Shown: positions 1 through 6,046 of the stretch, piece by piece
Layout: the number at the start of each line of letters is the position of its first letter
How positions within the stretch are numbered: the stretch's first letter is position 1
Assembly: GCA_003156235.1 (NCBI GenBank)
Contig: PMGP01000315.1
Span: forward strand, 1 to 12,152
DNA from: Acidobacteriaceae bacterium
Lineage (GTDB): Bacteria; Acidobacteriota; Terriglobia; Terriglobales; Acidobacteriaceae
DNA length: 12,152 nucleotides
Direction: 5' to 3'
Notes under the pieces: generated by a model
What the model was told of the DNA's origin: nothing
Database searches by the model: none
Seen by the model: only the letters and a program-made list of their open reading frames with translations
Position numbers and translations under genes: made by a program

Positions 1-28
1 TCTTGAGCGAGTCTTCAAACGAGGGCAT
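1..28 (-). CDS. Start of an unidentified gene, cut by the window edge
   Basis: Only nine codons are visible, reading MPSFEDSLK, and the frame continues off the left edge. The ATG lies 5 bases after the TAA of the upstream methyltransferase/reductase gene. A GGAG lies 9-10 bases before the ATG and overlaps the end of that gene, which suggests one transcript and translational coupling. The fragment is too short to name. A one-carbon or methionine-pathway gene would be a guess from context only. Confidence 0.45.
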
Positions 29-33
29 GGCGA

Positions 34-1914
34 TTACTCCGGAACAGGCTTGGGCAGCACAGAGGCGATGACCTCGGCGGCGGCGATGTAGCGGCCGAAG
101 GGAGCGCTGACCTGCACGCCCTGAACGAAGGGGCGGACGGCCGCAAGCATCTCCTGGGCGATGAGGATACCTTCGCGCCGGGCGGCGTCGGGCGTATCGG
201 CCTGGGCCATGCGCAGCATGATCTCCTCGGGCATGGAGACGCGCAGATCGTTCTTCATGAACTCGGCGTTGCGCAGGCTGGTGAGGGGCCATATGCCGGC
301 GATGACGGGAATGCGGTGGCCCTCGATGCGCTTGAGGAAGCTTTCCAGCAGGCGCAGGTCGAAGACCGGCTGGGTGATGGCGTACTCGGCGCCGGCCTCG
401 ACTTTGAAGGCGAAGCGGCGCAGTTCCTGCTCGATGTCGGGCATGCCGGGGTTGGCGGCCACGCCGATGGTGAAGTTGGTGCTGGCGCCGATGGAGTTGG
501 AGCCGATGTCCAGGCCATGATTCAGGCGGCGCACGATGTTGACCAGGCCGATGGAGTCCACGTCAAAGACAGCGGTGGCATCGGGATAGTTGCCCAGCTT
601 GGGCGGGTCGCCGGTGAGGCAGAGGATGTTGTGCAGGCCGATGGAGGAGGCGCCCAGCAGGTCGGACTGGATAGAGAGCAGATTGCGGTCGCGGCAGGTG
701 TAATGGAGAATCGTTTCAATGCCGGTGTACTGCTGAATCTGGATGCACAGGCTCTGGGCGCTCATGCGGGCGGAGGCGCGCGGGGAATCGGGGACGTTGA
801 TGGCGTGGACGCCCAGTTGCGCCAGCTTGCGCGCCCCCTCGATCTCATGGGTGCAGGAGATGCCGCGGGGAGGGACGATTTCGACCAGTGTGACGAAACT
901 GCCCTGGGCAATCAGAGAGCCGATGCGGGAGCGCTCGCCCAGGGGAGCGGGCGGGGTTTCGGTGATCAGGGCAGGAGCCGCGCCGGTAACCTGAACGCGG
1001 GCCTGCGCATCGATGGCGCGCATGGCCGAGCGCATGGCGCGTATGTGGTTGGGCGTGGTGCCGCAACAGCCGCCGACGATCTGCACTCCGGCGGTGATGG
1101 CGTTGCGGGTAAATTCGGCCATATACTCGGGCGAGCAGAGGTAGATGTTGCGTCCCTCGACGGCGCGTGGCAGGCCGGCGTTGGGCATGGCGGCCAGGGG
1201 CAGTGCGGTGGCGGCGCGCATGGCCTCGATCGCGGTGAGCACGGTTGCCGGGCCGGTGGAGCAGTTGACGCCAATGGCATCGGCGCCCCATTCAGTAAGG
1301 AGCGCCGCAGCCTGAGCGGGCGAGGAGCCGTCGAGGCAGTTGCTCTCGTCGTCGACGGTCACCATCACCAGCACAGGCAGGTCAGGGGCGACTTCGCGCG
1401 CGGCTGCAAGCGCCTCGCGAGCCTCGTTCAGCGCGGGCATGGTCTCGATGCTGAGCATATCCACGCCAGCTTCCGCCAGGGCGCTGATCTGCTCGATAAA
1501 AGCCGCTCGGGCTTCGTCCAGGCCGGTCTTACCCAATGGCTCGAGGCGCACCCCCAGCGGGCCCACGGAGCCTGCAACCCACGCCTCCCCGGCCTGCTTT
1601 TCCCGGAGGTGATCGACGGCCTGGCGGGCCAGCTTAACCCCAGCGGCATTGATCTGGGCCACATTGCCGGCCAAACCGTGGCGAGCCAGCCGGAAACGAT
1701 TGGCGCCAAAGGTGTTGGTCTCGATAAGCTCGGCGCCGGCCTGCAGGTACTCCTCGTGAATCGACAGGATCAGGCCGGGGTCGGTGAGGTTTAGCTCGTC
1801 GTAGCAGCGGTTGATGAAGACGCCGCGGGCGTAGAGAACAGTGCCCATGGCTCCATCGGCGAGGATAGGGCGGTTGGCGAAGATGTCGGCAAATTGCGTC
1901 ATTCTTGTTGCCAT
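34..1914 (-). CDS. Bifunctional homocysteine S-methyltransferase / 5,10-methylenetetrahydrofolate reductase
   Basis: The 626-residue protein is a two-domain fusion. Residues about 8-300 are a homocysteine S-methyltransferase barrel: it opens with LADGAMGT and carries the three zinc-thiolate cysteines, C218 in GVNCS and C283/C284 in GGCCGT. Residues about 330-620 are an FAD-dependent MetF-type reductase barrel, with E345 in LVEIVPPRG at the position of the catalytic glutamate, then LTGDPP, GVAANPG and ITQPVFD. The reductase would make 5-methyl-THF. The transferase domain would pass a methyl group to homocysteine; its donor (S-methylmethionine, betaine or folate) cannot be read from the sequence. 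YitJ-type proteins have the same domain order. ATG at 1914 is used. M5 at 1902 is an equally plausible start because neither has a strong Shine-Dalgarno. I saw no SAM riboswitch in the roughly 280 bases upstream. It leads a probable operon running off the left edge. Confidence 0.93.
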   Translation of the reverse strand: MATRMTQFADIFANRPILADGAMGTVLYARGVFINRCYDELNLTDPGLILSIHEEYLQAGAELIETNTFGANRFRLARHGLAGNVAQINAAGVKLARQAVDHLREKQAGEAWVAGSVGPLGVRLEPLGKTGLDEARAAFIEQISALAEAGVDMLSIETMPALNEAREALAAAREVAPDLPVLVMVTVDDESNCLDGSSPAQAAALLTEWGADAIGVNCSTGPATVLTAIEAMRAATALPLAAMPNAGLPRAVEGRNIYLCSPEYMAEFTRNAITAGVQIVGGCCGTTPNHIRAMRSAMRAIDAQARVQVTGAAPALITETPPAPLGERSRIGSLIAQGSFVTLVEIVPPRGISCTHEIEGARKLAQLGVHAINVPDSPRASARMSAQSLCIQIQQYTGIETILHYTCRDRNLLSIQSDLLGASSIGLHNILCLTGDPPKLGNYPDATAVFDVDSIGLVNIVRRLNHGLDIGSNSIGASTNFTIGVAANPGMPDIEQELRRFAFKVEAGAEYAITQPVFDLRLLESFLKRIEGHRIPVIAGIWPLTSLRNAEFMKNDLRVSMPEEIMLRMAQADTPDAARREGILIAQEMLAAVRPFVQGVQVSAPFGRYIAAAEVIASVLPKPVPE

Positions 1915-2197
1915 GTTAAGCTACGCCGGCCTGTTACGCCAAAGCAATTTCGATCCAGCGGCTTACCGGAGCCTCCCGTGGCGCGTCTCAACCATGGCAG
2001 CAGGGGAATTCAATCCGCCGGCAGGCAGGGCTGCTTTGTTATACTTCGGTAGTCATCAGCTGGGGCTGTGCCGATACAAGGCCGGATGATTTGATCCGCC
2101 TGCCGGACCAGCAATTGCTGTCAAATGGTTCACGCCGCGGCTCTGGCCGCGGACAAGCTGTACGCACTTATAGCGTCTTACGTCGAGGTAAGGGATT

Positions 2198-3724
2198 TTG
2201 AACAAGAGAAGTCTTTGCATGAGCACCGCCGCGGCCCTGTTGGTTGCAGCCGCGCTGGCGGGTTGTGGTTCCACCACCTATTTTGCGGGGCGGACGCTGC
2301 CGCCCAGCGGGTTGGCCAATCGCGTTCTGATCGCGATCCAGAATCCCAGCGCTTTATCCACCGGCGCCCTGCAGTTTGTGGATGCCTATTACGACATCCG
2401 CTTCAAGTACAACAGCGCCAATACGGGTCCAGCGTATAGTATCTCGGGTTATTCGGGCAATCTTCCCGTTACTATCCAGAACATGCCCGAGGAACTGGGG
2501 GCCGCGGTCTATGCCTCCGGCGATGGCAGCTTCACCCTGATCAATTATGCCCAGGAGAAGTCGACTGGCGCCGTGAGCGGCCTCAACGGCAAGTCTTCCA
2601 GCATCTTCACCACACGAAACCAGGCCTACGTCTTCGCGGCCAGCCAGTCGTTGCACGTGCTGACCGTGGTCGACAAGTCAGCGACCAGCGCTGGAACCTA
2701 CGCGCTGAACCTCCCCGGCGTGTACCGGGTGAGCGTGAACCCCGGCGGATCCGTGGCGCTGGCCTTCGCGCAGGACTCGAATTATGTCTACTATCCGCGC
2801 AAACTGACCGCAGCGCAGAGCACCGCCTACGCCGGCGGACCCAGCAACTGGCCCAAGGCCGCTGTTGATTGCGAGCCCTTTTCCGCGCCGGGCTGGTGCC
2901 TGTTTCAAGCGCAAAGCCCTGACAATACCGACGCAACCGGCAACTCCTACGGCGCCCCGCTGGTCTTTGACCGGCCGGCGAAGGCAGTCTTCTCCGCCGA
3001 TGGCGGCACAGCGTACGTGCTGAACTGCGGTCCGGAGTGCGGCGGCACCGCATCCTCGGTTTCCTTGCTGCCTGTGGCTCCGATGATCTACCTTATCGGC
3101 GAGCAGTCCGGCCTGCTGCCTTGCAACTCCAGCCCCTGCTCAAACACACACACCATTCCTATCACCAACATTCCTGTCTCCGGCGGCGCCAGCAACGCGC
3201 TGGTCAACAGTTCCACGCTGTATGTTGTGGGCCAGAAACAGATGGCCGACTTCTGTGGGGGCAGCAGCAGCCTTTGTTGGGGTGGCTATCTGACGGTGGT
3301 GAATCTGCAGACCAACACGGTGGCGCCCTCCACGGGCACAGTTCCCAACCCGGTTTCCATCAGCGACGGCGCGCCGGGCGCCGTGAGCCGCATGGTGCTG
3401 GCGGACGACAACACATTGTGGATCGGCATGACCCAGTGCAACAACGGCGAGCGCGCCAACCATGGCTTGCCCAACGGCTGCCTGACCATGTTCAACACCT
3501 CCAGCAACAAGGTGACCATGCTGGAGCCCTATAACAATGACGCTACCGGCATTGCCGCCGTGACCGGCCTGCATAAGATCTACACGGCGGAGGGCGGGCA
3601 GGTTTACATTTATTCGACGGTGGACGGCACGGCTATCGACAACCAGTTCGTAACGGTGACCGGCACGGCCTATGACGTGGCCTACATGGATGCGGACAGC
3701 GACACCAACAACACGGTCTACTAA
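2198..3724 (+). CDS. Secreted cysteine-rich lipoprotein, probable beta-propeller-like, function unknown
   Basis: This is a 508-residue protein starting at TTG. GAGG lies 9 bases upstream, and this start supplies the basic n-region (NKR) of a lipoprotein signal peptide. The ATG at codon 8 would remove all positive charge. The hydrophobic stretch ends in the lipobox LAGC, with C23 as the lipidated residue. The mature part is rich in Ser, Thr, Asn and Gly. It has repeated short strand-like stretches (YVFAAS, SLHVLTVVD, GTAYVLNCG, TLYVVGQ, TLWIGMT, KIYTAEGG, QVYIYSTVDG) typical of WD40/YncE-like propellers in exported proteins. Ten further cysteines occur as five local pairs, consistent with disulfides outside the cytoplasm. 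The protein ends without a sorting motif. I do not recognise a specific family and assign no function. It is transcribed alone, and the next gene begins 150 bases later beyond repeats. Confidence 0.85.
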   Translation: MNKRSLCMSTAAALLVAAALAGCGSTTYFAGRTLPPSGLANRVLIAIQNPSALSTGALQFVDAYYDIRFKYNSANTGPAYSISGYSGNLPVTIQNMPEELGAAVYASGDGSFTLINYAQEKSTGAVSGLNGKSSSIFTTRNQAYVFAASQSLHVLTVVDKSATSAGTYALNLPGVYRVSVNPGGSVALAFAQDSNYVYYPRKLTAAQSTAYAGGPSNWPKAAVDCEPFSAPGWCLFQAQSPDNTDATGNSYGAPLVFDRPAKAVFSADGGTAYVLNCGPECGGTASSVSLLPVAPMIYLIGEQSGLLPCNSSPCSNTHTIPITNIPVSGGASNALVNSSTLYVVGQKQMADFCGGSSSLCWGGYLTVVNLQTNTVAPSTGTVPNPVSISDGAPGAVSRMVLADDNTLWIGMTQCNNGERANHGLPNGCLTMFNTSSNKVTMLEPYNNDATGIAAVTGLHKIYTAEGGQVYIYSTVDGTAIDNQFVTVTGTAYDVAYMDADSDTNNTVY

Positions 3725-3730
3725 GTTCAG

Positions 3731-3758
3731 TGGTCAGTGGACAATGGTCAGGGGACAG
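3731..3758 (+). repeat. Degenerate heptamer tandem repeat
   Basis: Four consecutive 7-base units read TGGTCAG, TGGACAA, TGGTCAG and GGGACAG. The tract lies just after the lipoprotein stop codon and is non-coding. A second period-7 tract of different sequence occurs at 5391-5411. Confidence 0.7.
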
Positions 3759-3788
3759 TTAGAAAGCCGCCCTGACACAAATTCTCCG

Positions 3789-3831
3789 TTTCCCATCCTT
3801 TCGCCACGCTTTTGGGCGAAAGGGTGGGAAA
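3789..3831. repeat. Long intergenic inverted repeat, REP-like hairpin
   Basis: The left arm at 3789-3805 (TTTCCCATCCTTTCGCC) pairs with the right arm at 3815-3831 over 17 bp. One pair is G-U and the loop is 9 bases. No T-run follows on the plus strand, so it is not a textbook terminator for the lipoprotein gene; a run of A follows instead. The arm sequence resembles dispersed intergenic inverted repeats that I recall from acidobacterial genomes, but copy number cannot be tested here. It ends 43 bases before the bshB1 start and could also affect mRNA stability. Confidence 0.7.
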
Positions 3832-3874
3832 ACAACGAACTTCGACCGTCCCCACTCATCGGAAGCGAGTGCCC

Positions 3875-4612
3875 ATGAGCGTCGATTTCCTTCCTGATTC
3901 TCCTGCCGCTGATGTACTGGCCATCGCCGCTCACAGGGATGACGTAGAACAGACCTGCGGGGGAACCTTGCTGCGCATGGCGTCGCGCGGCTTGCGCACC
4001 GCCATTCTGGACCTGACGCAGGGCGAGGCTGGAACCCGCGGCAACGCCGAAGAGCGCGCGCGCGAAGCAGAAGAAGCCGCACATCTGCTGGGCGTTGGCT
4101 GGCGGCAGGCGCTTGACCTGCCCGACGGCGCGGTTGAAAACACCCTGGAAAACAGGCTCAAGATTGTGCGCGTACTGCGGCTCGTTCGTCCCCGCGTGGT
4201 CATTCTGCCTTATTGGCAGGCACGGCATCCGGACCACTCGACAACCGCCGCGCTGGGCTACGAGGCGTGCTTTCTCTCCGGCCTGAATAAGGTGGAGACA
4301 GATACGACGTCGCATCGCCCATTCAAGATCGTCTACGCCAGCCTCTACGCGGACGTGCGTCCCAGCTTTGTGGTGGATATTTCTTCCTTTATTGAGCAGC
4401 GCCACGCCGCGCTGATGGCTTACCGCTCGCAATATGCCAACCAGGCGGCAGGCGGCGGCCTTTTTGTCCCCGAAGAGGAGATTCGCGAGCGCACCTTTGC
4501 CGAGGCCCGCCACTATGGGTTGCTGGCCGGCGTGCGCTACGGAGAGCCTTTTGTGCAGAAGGAAGTGGGCCTGGTGGACGATCTGATGCTCGTGCCTGTG
4601 CAGTCGATTTGA
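3875..4612 (+). CDS. bshB1: Bacillithiol biosynthesis deacetylase BshB1
   Basis: This 245-residue protein is a LmbE/PIG-L-like zinc deacetylase. The family member BshB1 removes the acetyl group from GlcNAc-malate to give GlcN-malate, the second step of bacillithiol synthesis in the cytoplasm. Visible signatures are the N-terminal zinc motif (H20, D22, D23), the BshB-type stretch LTQGEAGTRG, and HPDH at 118-121 with the third zinc ligand. The length fits BshB1 (about 235-245). The usual AHPDD motif reads AHRDD here, a Pro-to-Arg change next to the metal site. ATG at 3875 is chosen, with GGAAG about 9 bases upstream; an upstream TTG in frame at 3812 would start inside the hairpin repeat. No bshA or bshC lies nearby, so the pathway is split. 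It converges with the TauE-like gene with 41 bases between stops. BshB1 and mycothiol-type deacetylases overlap, but the GEAGTRG region favours BshB1. Confidence 0.87.
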   Translation: MSVDFLPDSPAADVLAIAAHRDDVEQTCGGTLLRMASRGLRTAILDLTQGEAGTRGNAEERAREAEEAAHLLGVGWRQALDLPDGAVENTLENRLKIVRVLRLVRPRVVILPYWQARHPDHSTTAALGYEACFLSGLNKVETDTTSHRPFKIVYASLYADVRPSFVVDISSFIEQRHAALMAYRSQYANQAAGGGLFVPEEEIRERTFAEARHYGLLAGVRYGEPFVQKEVGLVDDLMLVPVQSI

Positions 4613-4653
4613 ATTTTCATAAGCCGTAGATTGCTGGCCACACACGCAGGTGA

Positions 4654-5010
4654 TCAGCGGCTGAACCACATCCGTCCGCCCACGGCAATCATCGTCACTG
4701 CAAAGACGCGCCGCAGCCATAGGTCGGGAATGTGTTGCGCGCCCACGGCTCCGAAGTATCCGCCGATCAGAAATCCAACAGCCAGCAGCAGCGCCACCTT
4801 CAGGTCCGCGTTGCCCTTGCGATAGTACTCCATGAAGGCCAGAATGCCCACCGGCGCCAGCAACGCGCCCAGCGAGGTGCCCTGAGCCTTGTGCTGGCTC
4901 ATGCCCGCGAGCCAGACCAGCGCGGGAACAAATAATATTCCGCCGCCAATTCCCACTACGCCGGAGACCACGCCTACCAACAGCCCAATCAGAAGCATCA
5001 TCCAGTTCAC
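4654..5010 (-). CDS. Half-size TauE/SafE-family membrane permease
   Basis: This is a 118-residue, very hydrophobic protein with about four membrane segments. The first contains the family-type glycine-rich stretch GVVGIGGGILFVPAL, and HKAQGTSLGALL follows. TauE/SafE (DUF81) proteins are candidate exporters of sulfite or organosulfonates and are usually about 250 residues with two such halves. This gene encodes a single half, so it would have to dimerise. The start is GTG at 5010, set by a strong AGGAGG (minus strand, 5016-5021) five bases upstream. The short form therefore looks genuine and not a 5' truncation. No second half or degraded remainder is visible around it. The substrate is unknown. 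Confidence 0.82.
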   Translation of the reverse strand: MNWMMLLIGLLVGVVSGVVGIGGGILFVPALVWLAGMSQHKAQGTSLGALLAPVGILAFMEYYRKGNADLKVALLLAVGFLIGGYFGAVGAQHIPDLWLRRVFAVTMIAVGGRMWFSR

Positions 5011-5134
5011 AAGAGCCTCCTACCGAAGCGCGGCGCAATGTCAAGGCCGAGTCCGCTCGTTCAGCGTAAACCATCAGGTAGTGGAATAGGCAACGGGTAT
5101 CCAGTCGAAGATATAGGCTGACTTTGGTTACTAA

Positions 5135-5158
5135 GGAAAATAATTTCGAATATTTTCC
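5135..5158. repeat. AT-rich palindrome upstream of the RNA array
   Basis: GGAAAATA (5135-5142) and TATTTTCC (5151-5158) are perfect inverted 8-mers around the 8-base spacer ATTTCGAA, which contains palindromic TTCGAA. It lies in an unusually AT-rich stretch between the divergent permease gene and the first structured RNA element. An operator or UP-element-like site controlling the array is a reasonable inference. I could not place a convincing -35/-10 pair here. Confidence 0.4.
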
Positions 5159-5202
5159 AAAATCGCTTGCAATTAAGGGCGGGGTTATGGCAAAGTAATC
5201 AC

Positions 5203-5337
5203 TGCGTAGGAGAACGCCCGATGAAACACAACACGCAAAACTCGATGCGTAGGTTGGAGCGGCTGAACCCAAGCTGCATCGGCCGCCGGGCGACGCTCGT
5301 CTATTTCCGGTAACCCTCCGGTCCTTCATCCTACGCA
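5203..5337 (+). ncRNA. Structured RNA-like element at the head of the array, class unknown
   Basis: A perfect 9-bp stem closes the element: TGCGTAGGA at 5203-5211 with TCCTACGCA at 5329-5337. Two nested stems lie inside: CGCCCG 5215-5220 with CGGGCG 5287-5292, and CGATGC 5243-5248 with GCATCG 5276-5281. A small hairpin CCGG-N7-CCGG sits before the 3' arm. TGCGTAGG recurs at 5246-5253, so the 3' arm has two possible partners. The element lacks the UGGYG/UUCC internal loop of the Y-like units downstream. I do not recognise it as SRP, 6S, tmRNA or a known riboswitch. It could be an independent small RNA or the leader of the array transcript. Strand is assigned by analogy with its neighbours. Confidence 0.45.
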
Positions 5338-5358
5338 AAGCGCATGAACATGGACATT

Positions 5359-5439
5359 TCCCGAGTGGTGTAGAAGACAGGTTCATCGACTGATAACCGA
5401 TAACCGATAACCATCCTGTCTCCGTTTGTTCCCTTGGGA
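5359..5439 (+). ncRNA. Y RNA-like unit 1, minimal form without tRNA module
   Basis: The basal 7-bp stem is TCCCGAG (5359-5365) with CTTGGGA (5433-5439), including one G-U pair. The internal loop has TGGTGTAGA on the 5' side and CCGTTTGTTCC on the 3' side, the same motif as in the later units. The inner 7-bp stem is AGACAGG (5375-5381) with CCTGTCT (5415-5421). The 33-base apical loop has no T- or D-arm and consists largely of three heptamers ending in GATAAC. By analogy with bacterial Y RNAs, the bulged double stem would bind the Ro60 ring encoded downstream, and the apical loop would be the variable module. No T-run follows the 3' end, so it may be processed from a longer transcript. Confidence 0.62.
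5391..5411 (+). repeat. Triple heptamer in the unit 1 apical loop
   Basis: Three units read TGATAAC, CGATAAC and CGATAAC in direct tandem. They fill most of the loop of the minimal Y RNA-like unit. The tract shares its 7-base period, but not its sequence, with the tract at 3731-3758. Confidence 0.75.
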
Positions 5440-5449
5440 TAACTTCGGC

Positions 5450-5525
5450 TGAGTTAGAGAGCCAGCGACCTATGCCGCCGCGATAAGTCGATTGCGGATA
5501 ACGGGAAAGCCTTGTTTCTAACTCA
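5450..5525 (+). other. Stem-loop element between Y-like units 1 and 2
   Basis: A perfect 9-bp stem, TGAGTTAGA (5450-5458) with TCTAACTCA (5517-5525), encloses 58 bases. Inside, CCG plus CCGC pairs with GCGG and CGG across a 4-base bulge. The 3' arm is preceded by CCTTGTTTC, which loosely recalls the CCGTTTGTTCC of the Y-like units, but the 5' TGGYG partner is missing. It may be a decayed Y-like unit, a processing hairpin or an unrelated spacer structure. The strand is inferred. Confidence 0.35.
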
Positions 5526-5540
5526 ATGATGTTAGTAAGT

Positions 5541-5660
5541 TGTGCCGGTGGCGAAAGAACAGAGTTACTTCCTGCCACGAAAGCAGGGTTGATGAGATCC
5601 TGTGGGCGGGCCGCTTTTCGGAGTGGTTCTTCCAACTCTTTTCGACCATTCCCCGGCGCA
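5541..5660 (+). ncRNA. Y RNA-like unit 2, degenerate apical domain
   Basis: The basal stem is TGTGCCGG (5541-5548) with CCGGCGCA (5653-5660), eight pairs including one U-G. The 5' internal-loop motif TGGCG and the 3' CGACCATTCC match the array consensus. The inner stem combines GAAA (5553-5556) with TTTC and AGAGTT (5561-5566) with AACTCT (5634-5639), leaving a four-base 5' bulge. The apical domain contains hairpin CCTGC-CACGAAA-GCAGG, which has an anticodon-arm-like 7-base loop. An overlapping alternative stem, GCAGG with CCTGT, resembles a T-arm but lacks a TTCRA loop. No canonical D-arm is visible. It is therefore a Y-like RNA whose tRNA mimicry is weak or lost. No T-run follows. Confidence 0.55.
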
Positions 5661-5695
5661 GTTGTATGGCAAGCGCAGATTTCTGAAATCCACCT

Positions 5696-5819
5696 TGGCC
5701 GGTGGTGTTTGGCAACGGTTACTTCGGTCGCGGGTTCGACTCCCGCTCGGAGCGCAAGTTCCGGTAGCTCAGTGGGTAGAGCAAAGAGCAACATTCCGTC
5801 GCCGCTTGTTCCCCGGCCA
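5696..5819 (+). ncRNA. Y RNA-like unit 3 with permuted tRNA-like module (YrlA-type)
   Basis: The basal stem is TGGCCGG (5696-5702) with CCGGCCA (5813-5819), and the internal loop is TGGTG opposite CTTGTTCC. The inner stem is GGCAACGG (5711-5718) with CCGTCGCC (5796-5803), with one A-C mismatch. The apical module is a tRNA in rearranged order. A tiny C(TTCG)G hairpin stands where the anticodon arm would be. The T-arm is GCGGG-TTCGACT-CCCGC (5730-5746). A 7-bp acceptor-like stem, TCGGAGC with GTTCCGG, is closed by a GCAA loop (5754-5757). The D-arm is GCTC-AGTGGGTA-GAGC. Canonical T-loop TTCRA and D-loop GG are both kept, so the tRNA elbow could form. The sealed acceptor end cannot be aminoacylated. 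A short T-run (5824-5827) follows. The architecture matches my understanding of YrlA bacterial Y RNAs, and the proximity to rsr supports the call. Confidence 0.8.
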
Positions 5820-5868
5820 GAACTTTTCTCAGGCGCTGCTCGAACAGGGCGCGCCAAAACTTCCACCC

Positions 5869-5998
5869 TGGCCGGTGGTGTAGGACGCGGTTACTTCTTA
5901 AGCCGAAGCGCGCGGGTTCGAATCCCGCCTGGAGCGCAAACTCCAGTAGCTCAGTGGCAGAGCGTCGGAAAACACCGCAACCGTTTGTTCCCCGGCCA
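5869..5998 (+). ncRNA. Y RNA-like unit 4 with complete permuted tRNA-like module (YrlA-type)
   Basis: The basal stem is TGGCCGG (5869-5875) with CCGGCCA (5992-5998), identical to unit 3, and the internal loop is TGGTGTAG opposite CCGTTTGTTCC. For the inner stem, GCGG with CCGC or CGGTT with AACCG are alternatives. The module order is: anticodon-like hairpin CTTC-TTAAGCC-GAAG (7-base loop, 5894-5908); T-arm GCGGG-TTCGAAT-CCCGC (5912-5928); acceptor-like stem CTGGAG with CTCCAG around C-GCAA-A; and D-arm GCTC-AGTGGCA-GAGC (5949-5963). This is a full tRNA body circularly permuted at the D/anticodon junction, with the Ro-type stem attached at the opening. A T-run (6002-6006) follows the 3' end and could act as terminator or processing signal. 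Confidence 0.8.
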
Positions 5999-6046
5999 TA
6001 CTTTTTCGCACACGTAAACTAACATCAATCAGCAGCAACGAGCATC

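Noticed and set aside
316..1794. Long plus-strand open frame of 492 codons
   Set aside because: Antisense shadow of the methyltransferase/reductase gene. Its translation is low-complexity Gly/Ala/Asp-rich with no family signature.
1915..2197. SAM or cobalamin riboswitch before the methionine-pathway gene, or a promoter pair
   Set aside because: On the minus strand I found none of the conserved core motifs. TATAAC/TATACT hexamers near 2040 lack a suitably spaced -35 on either strand.
5186..5206. Sigma-54 promoter (TGGCA then TGC), expected if an RtcR-type regulator controlled the locus
   Set aside because: The distance between the GG and GC elements is 13 bases, not the required 10.
3734..5866. 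Minus-strand open frame of 710 codons
   Set aside because: It runs antisense through bshB1, overlaps the permease in another frame and continues into the RNA array. It has no recognisable domain and no start signal.
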